A model generated the notes under the pieces. The model was not told the DNA's origin. It worked only from the letters and a program-made list of their open reading frames with translations, and did no database searches. A program made the position numbers and the translations under genes. DNA of 11,037 bases from the NCBI GenBank assembly GCA_000697455.1, contig JNET01032430.1, positions 1-11,037 on the forward strand, read 5' to 3'. This DNA comes from Basidiobolus heterosporus B8920. Lineage: Eukaryota; Basidiobolomycota; Basidiobolomycetes; Basidiobolales; Basidiobolaceae. Of this stretch, positions 1-8,165 are shown one piece after another; the stretch's first letter is position 1; each line of letters opens with the position of its first letter.

Positions 1-1048
1 CTTGATTCCAATGAGCTTGGGATTGAGATCCTCTTGATCCAAGTGAAGAACTGAGTCAACCACCATCTTGGTGAAGAAATCCTTGTGGGAGTGGATAAGT
101 TTGGAAGACATAGCGGTAGCAGCACATTTCTCGAGAAGAGATCTGAACTCTCTGGTTGCGAGAATAAGGGGATTAAAAACTGAAGAGTGTAAAGATGGCG
201 TAAGAGGAAGCAATGTGTACTTACTCTTCGTTGGCTCTATCAATGGTGACAGAGATCTCCTTGACTTTGTTAATGGCCTGTAATGTAAGGTTAGTATATT
301 GTACTTAGAATAAAGTGGATATGATGAGCTTACAAGTTGAGCGGCCTTTCTGAATCCCTTAATAATAACTTGGGAGCTGACTCCCTCTTCAATATAAGAT
401 TTGACTTCTTTCAAGAATTCACCAGCAAGAAGAACAACACTGGTAGTACCGTCACCAACCTGATATGGATGTTAATATAAGATTTTCTTGAGTAGATAGG
501 TCACCATCAATAAGCATACCTCAGCATCTTGTGATCTGGCAATATCAACCAAAGTCTTGGCAGCAGGTTGAACAATGTCCAACAACTTCATAATGGTAGC
601 ACCATCGTTAGAGATTGTTACATCCCCTGAGAAGGCAATAAGTTAATAAAAGATATTGAGCTAACAACTATTGGTAAAGAGGAATTACTAACCTCTTTGG
701 TTGACGATCAATTTATCCATACCACGAGGGCCAAGAGTAGTACGAACTGTATCACATACAGCGAGACAGGCATTAATGTTGGACAAGAGTTGGCCTTTGC
801 CTTGGGAAGAATCAGTGCCTTCTTTGAGAAGTATGATTTGAGGTTGCTATGATAAATAAAGTCAGTATGGTGATGGAATTAGTCGTATATTGTCTCATCT
901 TCTAACTCAAACTTGATCAAGGTTGATAAACAGAAAGTAACTGATGGTCGAGAATGGGCAGGGATTCAGCTGTGCTGAGAGAGAGAGAAAGAGAATGCAT
1001 CGTTACTAAGGGTTATAGACTTACCATCATTGAAGCGGGGGAAGCCAT
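1..1048 (-). CDS. CCT7: T-complex protein 1 subunit eta (CCT7), N-terminal part, truncated by window edge
   Basis: This is one of the eight subunits of the cytosolic group II chaperonin TRiC/CCT, which folds actin, tubulin and many WD40 proteins using ATP. Deduced exons (complement): 1025..1048, 693..846, 520..626, 334..459, 225..277 and 1..151, giving 205 residues with exact phase closure. The visible part is the equatorial ATP-binding domain entering the intermediate domain. It includes [14 protein letters not shown] (residues 14-27), [12 protein letters not shown] (45-56), NDGAT, and GDGTTS (97-102) with the catalytic aspartate. The run KEGTDSSQG plus TAMSSKLIH marks the eta subunit rather than its paralogues. 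The full family length is about 540 residues, so more than half lies off the left edge. The start at 1048 gives MASPASMM before a 178-bp first intron. Intron 5 (152..224) uses the second of two CAG acceptors; the first would lead to a stop. Confidence 0.95.
847..1024 (-). other. CCT7: CCT7 intron 1, long first intron with decoy acceptor
   Basis: The donor GTAAGTC follows codon 8 and the acceptor is ATAG before CAACCT. At 178 bp it is the longest intron in the window; most others are 51-95 bp. It contains a CT-rich tract (GA-rich on the + strand, about 976..994) ending in a CAG at 975..977. That CAG resembles a strong 3' splice site, but an exon starting there reads a stop at its third codon in the required phase. 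It therefore looks like a decoy or a regulatory element rather than a coding exon. Confidence 0.7.
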
Positions 1049-1232
1049 GTTGTATCCGTGGTAATAGATTCAATAAAATACACGGTTGGTTATAGGCAAG
1101 TGTCTCTTCAAAAAAAAAAGTCCCGACAAAGAAATTAAGTCAGTCAAGCTATGCGGTTGAATAGCAGTTGAAAAGTAATAATCAAATAACTTTTCCTACA
1201 CTAAAAATCGAGAAAAAGCTTCCTGGGGGCTT

Positions 1233-1240
1233 ACCCTAAC
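1233..1240. promoter_or_regulatory. Telobox-like ACCCTAAC motif upstream of CCT7
   Basis: ACCCTAAC lies about 185 bp upstream of the CCT7 start codon. CCCTAA/TTAGGG motifs in promoters are bound by Tbf1-type Myb factors in some fungi. Function here is inferred only from the motif and its position. A closely related sequence occurs in the GID9/APC4 promoter. Confidence 0.3.
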
Positions 1241-1290
1241 AGATTTTCTTAGATTTTCATCGTATCCAAGGAAGCTCTCCGAAGCTATTT

Positions 1291-1296
1291 CACGTG
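1291..1296. promoter_or_regulatory. E-box CACGTG upstream of CCT7
   Basis: A palindromic CACGTG lies about 245 bp upstream of the CCT7 start codon. bHLH factors such as the Cbf1/Pho4 type bind this hexamer. A six-base motif is expected by chance every few kilobases, so this is only a candidate. Confidence 0.25.
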
Positions 1297-1770
1297 ATAC
1301 ATCTTTTAGTCAACAACCAATACATCCAGTGAACTAGGGAGAAAAACTTTCGGTCAATATTTTTTTTTCCTGTTCCCTCAGAAACCAACTATTTACTCTA
1401 ATTACACTCTGACTTCATGATTTTGATTGGTCAGTAAGATACGAGTCGTCATGTCCTCTGCTAGCCTTAACAAAAATCTAACAAGCATAATGAACTCCAC
1501 AAAATCTCATACTAGCTTATATACAAGTACAACATAAGCATATAAACAGACATAACATTAATAGAGAGTAGCATAGATACAGACGCAACTAGCAGAGAAT
1601 CGTCAAGATACGTGCACAGTTCTAGCATAATATCGCATACATACAAGATGAGATCAGCATAAATGAACACTAAGTAGGTAGATCATTTTAATAAGCATTG
1701 ATATTGATATATTACACAAATGTCAGAAGCCATACAGAAGCTTAAAAGCACGCCTGGTAAACAAAATTAC

Positions 1771-1825
1771 GCCTACCGATTCTTCTACATCAGGCACGAT
1801 AAACTGTACTCTGACTACGGTAGGC
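1771..1825. repeat. Inverted repeat, 8-bp perfect stem with 39-nt loop
   Basis: GCCTACCG at 1771..1778 pairs perfectly with CGGTAGGC at 1818..1825. The element begins 16 bp beyond the GID9 stop codon, so it would be transcribed in the GID9 3'UTR and could form a hairpin near the mRNA 3' end. It is too short and lacks D-arm and T-arm signatures, so it is not a tRNA. Confidence 0.45.
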
Positions 1826-1841
1826 AAAGCTGCTTCACTCC

Positions 1842-3475
1842 TTAAGTTAAGAACACTTTCTTGAGTTCGGAAACGTCGAAGGTCTCATTGGTGCGTGGAC
1901 ATCTAACCTTGCCATGGTTTTTGGCTGCCGCATCTTTGAGTGCCTATTCAGTGTAGTGAATGATTTCAATTGATTAGAACATAGATCCCTGGAGATGTTA
2001 ATGCTGTAACTTACATTGAACGAGTAGACATATCCATTGGGAAGTGCCATCGGTGGGTTATTCTCATTCATGATCTCACCAGACAATCTACACACGATGG
2101 TTGAATTTACGTGGTGTGATAAGGGCAGTTTCTCTGCAAGCACACCTAGAGTATCAGGTGCGCATACTGGGCAGTTAATGTTGCGGTTTTCGGGTTGGTA
2201 GCACATCGGGGTTTTCAAGGCAGATAGGCCGGTTTGTAGGGTGACCGAAAGTAAAGGCTCTGAGGTTAAACTGTGGAGGCTAAAGTTGTCGTTACGGAAT
2301 TGCTCTACCAAGTGTACCCATCGGTTCTCATCAAAAAGTTTCTAAACAACGGATATATAAAGTTCGATTGGATTGCCGAGTGTTCAGATACGATGCTTTA
2401 GACTTACTCTGTAAGGTTGACATTTGGTGTCCGGTTTGAAGGCCAAAAGCGCCATAGCTTGTTGGATCTCCTTAATGTTGGCATCGGTCCATTGAATTAG
2501 ATGCTTGCGTGCGTATGAAATAGCGTCACCAGTTCTTCGCGCTCTAACCAACTCAATGAATTCCTGTAGTCTGAGATTGAACTCGAGAGTACTCTAATTT
2601 GGTCAGATTGATATGAATATTTTGTGGGGAGCAATGGGATTCTAATGCTTTTACACTAAATTCGGACTACCTTCATTTTACGTAGACTTGTTTTGTTCTC
2701 ACTACACCAGTGTAAGCATTCAGTACAACTATGTTTTTGTAAAGCCTCCTCAATCTTCTTGGATTGAATGAATAGTTCTGTATCCACAAGTTCCTTTTTA
2801 TCAAAGTTTATGTTAGCATAAGTGCTGAAAAAAGAGTCAAAGGAAGCTTCAAGAATCAAACCTCGATGTTAGCGTCTTTAGCTAAAGACTTGGCAGTTTC
2901 GCTGAAACCTGAGCGTAACATGAAATCGACTAATACGCGATCTAAACGTATTCTACTCCAACGTGTGTAGGCCTCATCGTTATAAGAAGAAACTTGGTTC
3001 AATTCTGAAAGATGCTGCAAGCGTGCTTTACTTCTTTTTGTGAAGAGAAGTTCTTCTTGCTTGGCATCATGAAGCTGGACGAGGAGTTCAGTTAATGTCG
3101 AATTCGTTGAAAACTCAAATATGGAGAGAACTCTTCGTAACATATTAATAAAGTGAAAAAATCTACTACCTTCTGCTTTAAAGCTCTTAGTCTTTGGATA
3201 GAATTATCAATGATTTTGATGGCTTCCTCAGCATCAACCTTGCCCTGATTAGCTGACTTCGCAAGGTCGCTAATTGTGTGCGTAAGTACGGTAATCTCTT
3301 TTTCTATATGCTTTTGAGAGACCCTAAAAGCCTTCTTTAATTGTTCATATGGTACCTGGAAGAATTCAATAGATTTGCTATTAGGTCAAAGCATTTGAAA
3401 TGGCTAGTGAGGAATATATACTTTTATGAATGGTTGCTCTATAGTGAGCAGAGCCTCATGGTTAATCTTGTTCAT
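1842..3475 (-). CDS. GID9: CTLH/GID ubiquitin ligase RING-like subunit (GID9/MAEA, FYV10)
   Basis: The product is one of the two RING-like subunits of the GID/CTLH E3 ligase; in yeast this complex degrades gluconeogenic enzymes. Exons (complement): 3422..3475, 3170..3355, 2862..3074, 2671..2793, 2408..2593, 2015..2341 and 1842..1943. They join to 396 residues, the length I recall for human MAEA. Order of parts: N-terminal helical region with VPYEQLKKAFR (from residue 19), LisH (about 119-151, RWSRIRLDRVLVDFMLRSGF), CTLH (from 152, ELVDTELF...RKMK), CRA (...GLSALKTPMCY), then the degenerate RING with CPVC (Cys311/Cys314), Cys338, MNENNPPMALPNGYVY (345-360) and CPRTNETF (378-385). The C-terminus is VFLT, where MAEA has VYIM. 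An in-frame TAA lies directly before the ATG at 3475, fixing the start. The gene is divergent from APC4. The intron at 2794..2861 has an atypical AAAAAG acceptor but a good GCTAACAT branch motif. Confidence 0.95.
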
Positions 3476-3689
3476 TTAAAAAGCTTCGTTACTTTGCTAC
3501 AATTCAAGCCAATTGAGTAGTGAGAGTGGTATATATTAAATTTAAGGTTGGTAACTACGTATTCAACCAGAAAGACTACTCTACTTGTACAATTTCGATC
3601 AGTAGTCTCTTAGCCATTAGCAACTATATTTAGGGACAAGTAATTCACATGATCACGCGGATGGTTGTGTAGTAGGTTTGCTCATTCAT

Positions 3690-3700
3690 GGGTTAGGGTT
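3690..3700. promoter_or_regulatory. Telomere-repeat-like GGGTTAGGGTT motif in divergent promoter
   Basis: This is nearly two perfect units of GGGTTA, about midway between the GID9 and APC4 starts. TTAGGG-type sites in fungal promoters are known targets of Tbf1-like factors. No longer telomeric array is present, so a chromosome end or a healed break is not indicated. Confidence 0.4.
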
Positions 3701-3769
3701 GATAGGAAATATGAAGCATTTCATAAATTTGCCATCAACTGAAAATGCTGGCTTTTCTAATGAGTCGTG

Positions 3770-3775
3770 TATAAA
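3770..3775 (+). promoter_or_regulatory. TATA-like TATAAA upstream of APC4
   Basis: TATAAA lies about 155 bp upstream of the APC4 start codon. This is a plausible but unproven core promoter element. AT-rich intergenic DNA yields such hexamers by chance. Confidence 0.25.
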
Positions 3776-3929
3776 CTACAGCACTCGTTCATCAATACGA
3801 TCCAAAAAATAAACAACTGTTTGTGTATGCTATGATCGAGGATAAACAAAATTATATGTGTACTTTTGTGCAAACAGAAATGTAGAGTTTCGTCTAGCTT
3901 GTGCACGCTTGTCTTGTTTTTAATAAATA

Positions 3930-6900
3930 ATGGTGCCTGATGTTGAGAAAACCTTTAATTTACTCGGTCAAAAAAGATTACCCGAGTCTGTATGCTTTCT
4001 CTCGTGGTGTCCAACCATGGATTTGATCGCTCTCATTACCTACACCGGTGAACTTTCATTATGGCGCTTATCCTGGCAAAAGGTTTGGTCTATATCGCAT
4101 ACAGGAGAGAGTAAACCAACTGCGTTAACCTGGAGACCGGATGGTAAACCTTTTTTGTTATGTTACGCACGAACGAATGCCACATTTACAAGCCATGATA
4201 TACATTAGGTAAAGTTTTAGCTGTTGGGTATCCAAATTGCACGGTGAAGCTTTATGATGTAAGCTCGGCACAAGTCGTCCACAAGATTCAGCTCTCCAAC
4301 TCCGAGAGCTCGAAGAATCCCATTTCTTTTTTATATTGGGCTGAAGAGGCTGGAAATGTTCGGTTGAATCAGGTAAAAAAACCGCACTTATTAGGTACGA
4401 GCGCTTCACTCAACTATTCTTTGCTTCACAGAGTCCGTTCGGAAATCACTCTCACATTGTAAAGCATTTGCCCCTACTAAGCACTATTCCGCACAATAGA
4501 ACTAGGTTGGTTCTTTATACTTAATATTCTATAGGCCATCAGTATACATATATAGATAATCACATTTAGCGGTAGTATATTTGCTACAAAACCAAAGGAT
4601 ACTGCGTTGGATATGTTTGATGAAGCTGAGAAGGACAATGACACGATGAATTTATTAATAGCTGCTGATGATTTTGGGAATATATATACGAGGTATTATC
4701 AATTAACCGAGTACATTTCATTCAACACGCTAACATAATTTAGTGTGTATGGTGTGTTCGACCTTGGGTTTAAAACCATCCAAAGATACACGGGCCCTGA
4801 CAACAAGGTACTTGAGAGTTCTTTTGCATTGATTTGGACTTCTTTCCTCACCTTAGGAATAGAAATTTAGAGTGATTGAAGGCTGCGCTTCACACGACTT
4901 GTCAGTATTCACCCTGGTATATTCAAGTGTATCTAACCCCGATGAAGAAGAAGCAAAAACGGGAAGCACGTTTTCCATCTCTTTCGATACGGGACTTTTG
5001 CATTCAAGAAAGAGAGAAATTCGTTCGCTTTCGTCGATCTCCACGAAGTTGAATTTTCTTCTCAATTATATTCAGCAGAGCATCAAAGGGATGGAGGAGG
5101 AGTATCTCGGGGTCACTAATCTATCCAAGAAACATCTTGAACGCTTAGAGCAAATAATGATAGACCAAGGAGGTTGGGGAGCTTGTTCTTTTATTCTAAT
5201 GATAGGGAACTAAATGGTTCTATATTGCAGTGGATTCGAATCCGGTCACCGAGTTCGCTAATATGCTAGCAAGAGGGTCTCCAAGCGTTTGTCTCAACCA
5301 GTTTTTACAACAAGATTTAACAGAAAAAGTAGTCATGTCTTATTTTCAAACAATTCTCTCGTCCTTTGTAACCTTTTCTTGACTATAATTAGGGGTTGAG
5401 GAAGTGGGAGAAGACCACGGAGAACGGGTTCATTGGAATCCGGAATTTTGCGCACGAATACGTTCGACCAGCCTGTATACGTTTGATCTTGTACCTGGAC
5501 GAAATAGCTGGGCTAAGTAGATGGTACTGGATCGGTTTCGTTTCGAGCCAATATCCTGTTTTGTAAAATTACTGACCGTACCACTTGCATCGAATTTCTG
5601 AAGGGAGGAGCGATACAAAAGTATTGGACTTGATGAAAGGACTGTTCATTCATGTGTAATGCTGGTCGGAAACTTTATTGGCAGATTGGAGGAGCTGTTG
5701 TTGACAATCGATACAGAGTTGAAAAAATTTCAGAACTTTACTAAATGGCTGCAGAATGGTATGTTTTGTATAGAGTTACTTGACTATGACGGATGAATTC
5801 AGCCAACAATTGTGTTACTTAGTGTTACAGAAAATCATGCCCACCGAAGAGCCAGTTCTGTTAAGATATCTACCCGTGGATATATTGCAAGTAGCTGACT
5901 ATCTGCAAACTTCGTTAACCAAGGATTGCTTAGCTACGTTCTTCTCCAAAATGAATAAGAATGACATGAAACAGTATTTGGAAGAGTTGGAAAAACGTTG
6001 CAATGGGAAGAGACTAGATGCTGCGAATGGCCTTTATCCACACAACTTTACGTTTCCCAAAGAAATATTGTCCGGTTGCGGTCTACCCTTCGTCAGTATT
6101 CGTGAGCTCTTCCAGGAGTTGAACGATCGCTGTAAACAGCTCTTAGACGTCCCAGCCAAATTGATCGGAACCACCTTCAGCCAAAATCGATTCACTTTAC
6201 TCCAGTCCAAATCCGTTGATTGCTGTCGTGTCACAGAGTTCGGCAAACAAGAACAAACCTCCCATTTGCTCATGTCCACGAGAGGAATCCACGAGGTATG
6301 GACCAGGAAGGGAAGTCATTGATTTTCAAAACCTAGGTCTAATGGAGATTTCTTATTTTAGGAAAAGGACACGTACGAGTATGTGGCCCTTCATTCGTTG
6401 CCCAATCGTTCTGACGATGATAATTCCGTTTGTAAGTAGAATGATATTGATTCAATCTATTTGGGAGTTCTCTGGAGCTGACGGTTCTCTTTAGTGTGGA
6501 TCATACGAACAAAGCTATCGACAGAAGCATCCACTCCTGGCATTGTGCAATGCAGAGAGGTGGTTGGCTTGTCGATAGAAGAGCCGGGTGAGTTGCTGAT
6601 CGACATGGAATTCTTCGATGATCAATCGCTGGCTGTGTTGATGCAAAGACAGGAAGAAAATGGTAGTTTACAGGATTATTTTGAAGCTATTTGTACCGTT
6701 TTAGGATTGAATTTATCTTGCTAAATGTACGATTGCACCCGTTTATTATATAGATTCGTCCGTATGTTACTTGGGGCTGCTTGAATTCCGGGAACTGGAG
6801 TTTGTAGATGGATCAAATTCATCTGGTGACTTGTCTGTGTTAGAGTTTTTCAAGGTAATTGAATGGAGAGTGAGATAGAAGGGCTCCTTTGTTCTTTGGG

Positions 6901-7122
6901 TAGAATTGCTGACTTATCTTTGTTTGAATTTAGCAAACTATTCCTTTAAAGAAATTCACCGTTGAGCGAGTGAGAAATTTAAAGTTGAACCAAGTAAGCG
7001 GGATTGTTACCAACGGTAGGGAATCAAGAAGAGTTGTTGGGGTGGTTTCTTCCGAACAAAAAGATATCTGCGTGTTCGATATGGATAATGATGAAGACGA
7101 TGAAGAGGATGAGGAAGAATAA
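3930..7122 (+). CDS. APC4: Anaphase-promoting complex subunit 4 (APC4)
   Basis: The product is a scaffold subunit of the APC/C ubiquitin ligase, which drives exit from mitosis. Exons: 3930..4143, 4209..4372, 4432..4505, 4570..4692, 4744..4807, 4863..5172, 5231..5328, 5393..5523, 5604..5758, 5823..6295, 6362..6431, 6495..6662, 6754..6854 and 6934..7122. All phases close to give 777 residues (human APC4 about 808). The N-terminal WD40-like part shows CFLSWCPTMDLIAL (22-35) and LTWRPDG (66-72), matching FLVWSPKRDLIAL and LAWRPDGK in human APC4. The middle APC4 helical domain includes GLSRW followed by EERYKSIGLD (from about 394) and a helix around TELKKFQNFTKWLQN. The C-terminus has RESRRVVGVVSSEQKDICVF then a very acidic tail ending at TAA 7120..7122, again like human APC4. 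Introns are 51-91 bp. Low-scoring sites include the donor GTTGGG at 5173 and acceptor CTGAAG ending at 5603. It converges on STE24. Confidence 0.95.
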
Positions 7123-7399
7123 GAATAAGATGGCTAATACACATGTGACGCAGGGTCACTACTATCAACCCATTGTTGACGGGAATTTGAAGTTTCTACC
7201 CCACCCCTACTTCACTTGCAACCACCACCTTGCTTAATACATCCATACGTCCACGTCTCCTTTCACTTCATCACGTTTTAGAACGATCATTTGCACGATA
7301 CAAAACCTCCTTTCAGTGTAGATCATGGCGTTCTATTTGTATATACGATTACCTGGACAATACATAGATGTTGGTAATCATCGGATCATTTCACGAACA

Positions 7400-7405
7400 A
7401 ATAAA
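7400..7405 (+). terminator. Candidate poly(A) signal AATAAA for APC4
   Basis: This is a canonical hexamer 278 nt after the APC4 stop. AATAAG variants occur right at the stop (7118..7129), so the true site is uncertain. Confidence 0.3.
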
Positions 7406-7860
7406 TCAGAGGAAGTTGAAGGTACTTTATCCACATAAACAATGAAATCGGCTGATGATCTATGCATCGAAACAATCCATGGGAAGCTATGTACGCGAAA
7501 ATTCAAGGAAAATTACATTATCTAAACAAAAGGTCAGGTGTATGGGTGTGCGTACTCGATGCTTGTGCTAGGAGAGACTTAGCTGACTAAAAGATGAACT
7601 AGTATGTTGTATATTGATAAGTGAACTGGAATTAATCTGTACTCTAGGTAAGATCGCCCGTCTCTTCAAAGTCAGGTATGGCACAAACCGTTCTTCAGTT
7701 ACTTGATGTTGCATATTAGTTGAAATGTAATCATATCCCATCCAAACGAAACATTCAAAATTGAGTCGTAATTGAATTGTATCAAAGATTCTGTCACAAG
7801 GTCAGCCTTAAACCAGTGAATCAGCATGGCGTAGAATAATTCATGATATAGATTGATGGA

Positions 7861-7920
7861 CCTTGATCTCAAGGCTGGACTGATCAATAGCCTACATCTC
7901 AAGACTAGACTGATCAATAA
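7861..7920. repeat. Imperfect 30-bp tandem duplication (two copies)
   Basis: Copy 1 is 7861..7890 and copy 2 is 7891..7920. The core ATCTCAAG-CT-GACTGATCAATA recurs with only a few substitutions. The flanking 30 bp are not additional copies. It looks like a local duplication in non-coding DNA. Confidence 0.8.
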
Positions 7921-8038
7921 ATTTCCTTTCTTTTTGGCCACTGGGATGTGACTGGAATACGTTTCGTTTGTGTCCATTTAGGAGGGAGGTTTAACATGAA
8001 TGAAACTGAATATCTGGTGGCTGACTCAAGTAATACAC

Positions 8039-8074
8039 GGTGATGGTGGTGATGGTGGTGGTGACGGTAGTGAT
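8039..8074. repeat. Trinucleotide microsatellite (GGT/GAT)n
   Basis: About twelve imperfect triplets, mostly GGT and GAT with one GAC and one AGT, lie in the convergent 3' intergenic region. On the minus strand this reads as an eight-residue histidine run inside an unsupported open frame. It is ordinary simple sequence, likely length-variable. Confidence 0.8.
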
Positions 8075-8128
8075 ATACGATCATAATCATCACAAACTTT
8101 ATATTAAGAATAATCACACACTTTTCAC

Positions 8129-8134
8129 TTTATT
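8129..8134 (-). terminator. Poly(A) signal AATAAA for STE24
   Basis: TTTATT on the + strand gives a canonical AATAAA on the minus strand, 32 nt after the STE24 stop codon at 8166. The spacing is suitable for a short 3'UTR. Confidence 0.55.
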
Positions 8135-8165
8135 CAGAAAGACAAATGGTATAGAAGAATAGGAA

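Larger units (their letters stand above)
1049..1841. other. Intergenic: CCT7 promoter/5'UTR and GID9 3'UTR
   Basis: The stretch lies between the CCT7 start and the GID9 stop, both on the minus strand. The part nearest CCT7 (about 1049..1400) holds its presumed promoter: a CACGTG E-box, a CCCTAA motif, and a 52-bp-spaced inverted pair, AGCTTCCT (1217..1224) and AGGAAGCT (1269..1276). The part nearest GID9 (about 1480..1841) is AT-rich and presumably includes its 3'UTR, with a hairpin-capable sequence at 1771..1825. I see no convincing gene, RNA gene or AATAAA signal here. Confidence 0.6.
3476..3929. promoter_or_regulatory. Divergent promoter region shared by GID9 and APC4
   Basis: These 454 bp separate the start codons of two head-to-head genes and must hold both 5'UTRs and promoters. 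Visible candidates are a TATATATTAAA stretch (about 3530..3540), roughly 55-65 bp upstream of GID9; a CCAAT at 3509..3513; a telomere-repeat-like GGGTTAGGGTT (3690..3700); and a TATAAA at 3770..3775. APC4 has an in-frame TAA (3924..3926) just before its ATG. I see no open reading frame of note. Assignment of the motifs is inference. Confidence 0.65.
7123..8165. other. Convergent intergenic region: APC4 and STE24 3' ends
   Basis: About 1.04 kb lies between two stop codons of converging genes. It should contain both 3'UTRs and terminators. I see a possible APC4 AATAAA at 7400..7405, a STE24 AATAAA at 8129..8134 (minus strand), an imperfect 30-bp tandem duplication at 7861..7920, and a GGT/GAT triplet microsatellite at 8039..8074. 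The few longer open frames on the minus strand show no recognisable domain and look like chance frames; one is largely a histidine run from the microsatellite. No RNA gene is evident. Confidence 0.6.

Noticed and set aside
151-230. Apparent frameshift in CCT7 at a TTTTT run after exon 5
   Set aside because: Using the next CAG acceptor (exon start at 151) restores the frame and the family alignment, so no break is needed.
1771-1825. tRNA gene suggested by the 8-bp acceptor-like stem
   Set aside because: It is only 55 nt long and no T-arm GTTCGAATC-type loop or D-arm is present on either strand.
1723-1850. Roughly 40-codon open frame on the minus strand after the GID9 stop (SEAALPTVVRVQF...)
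   Set aside because: It overlaps the GID9 stop in another frame, has no start, no recognised domain and lies in the expected 3'UTR; probably chance.
3691-3700. Subtelomeric position suggested by TTAGGG-like sequence
   Set aside because: Fewer than two repeat units, flanked by ordinary housekeeping genes.
7699-8117. Two minus-strand open frames (92 and 67 codons) in the convergent spacer
   Set aside because: No recognisable domain, one is made partly of a microsatellite histidine run and the 30-bp duplication, and they fit no splice or promoter context.
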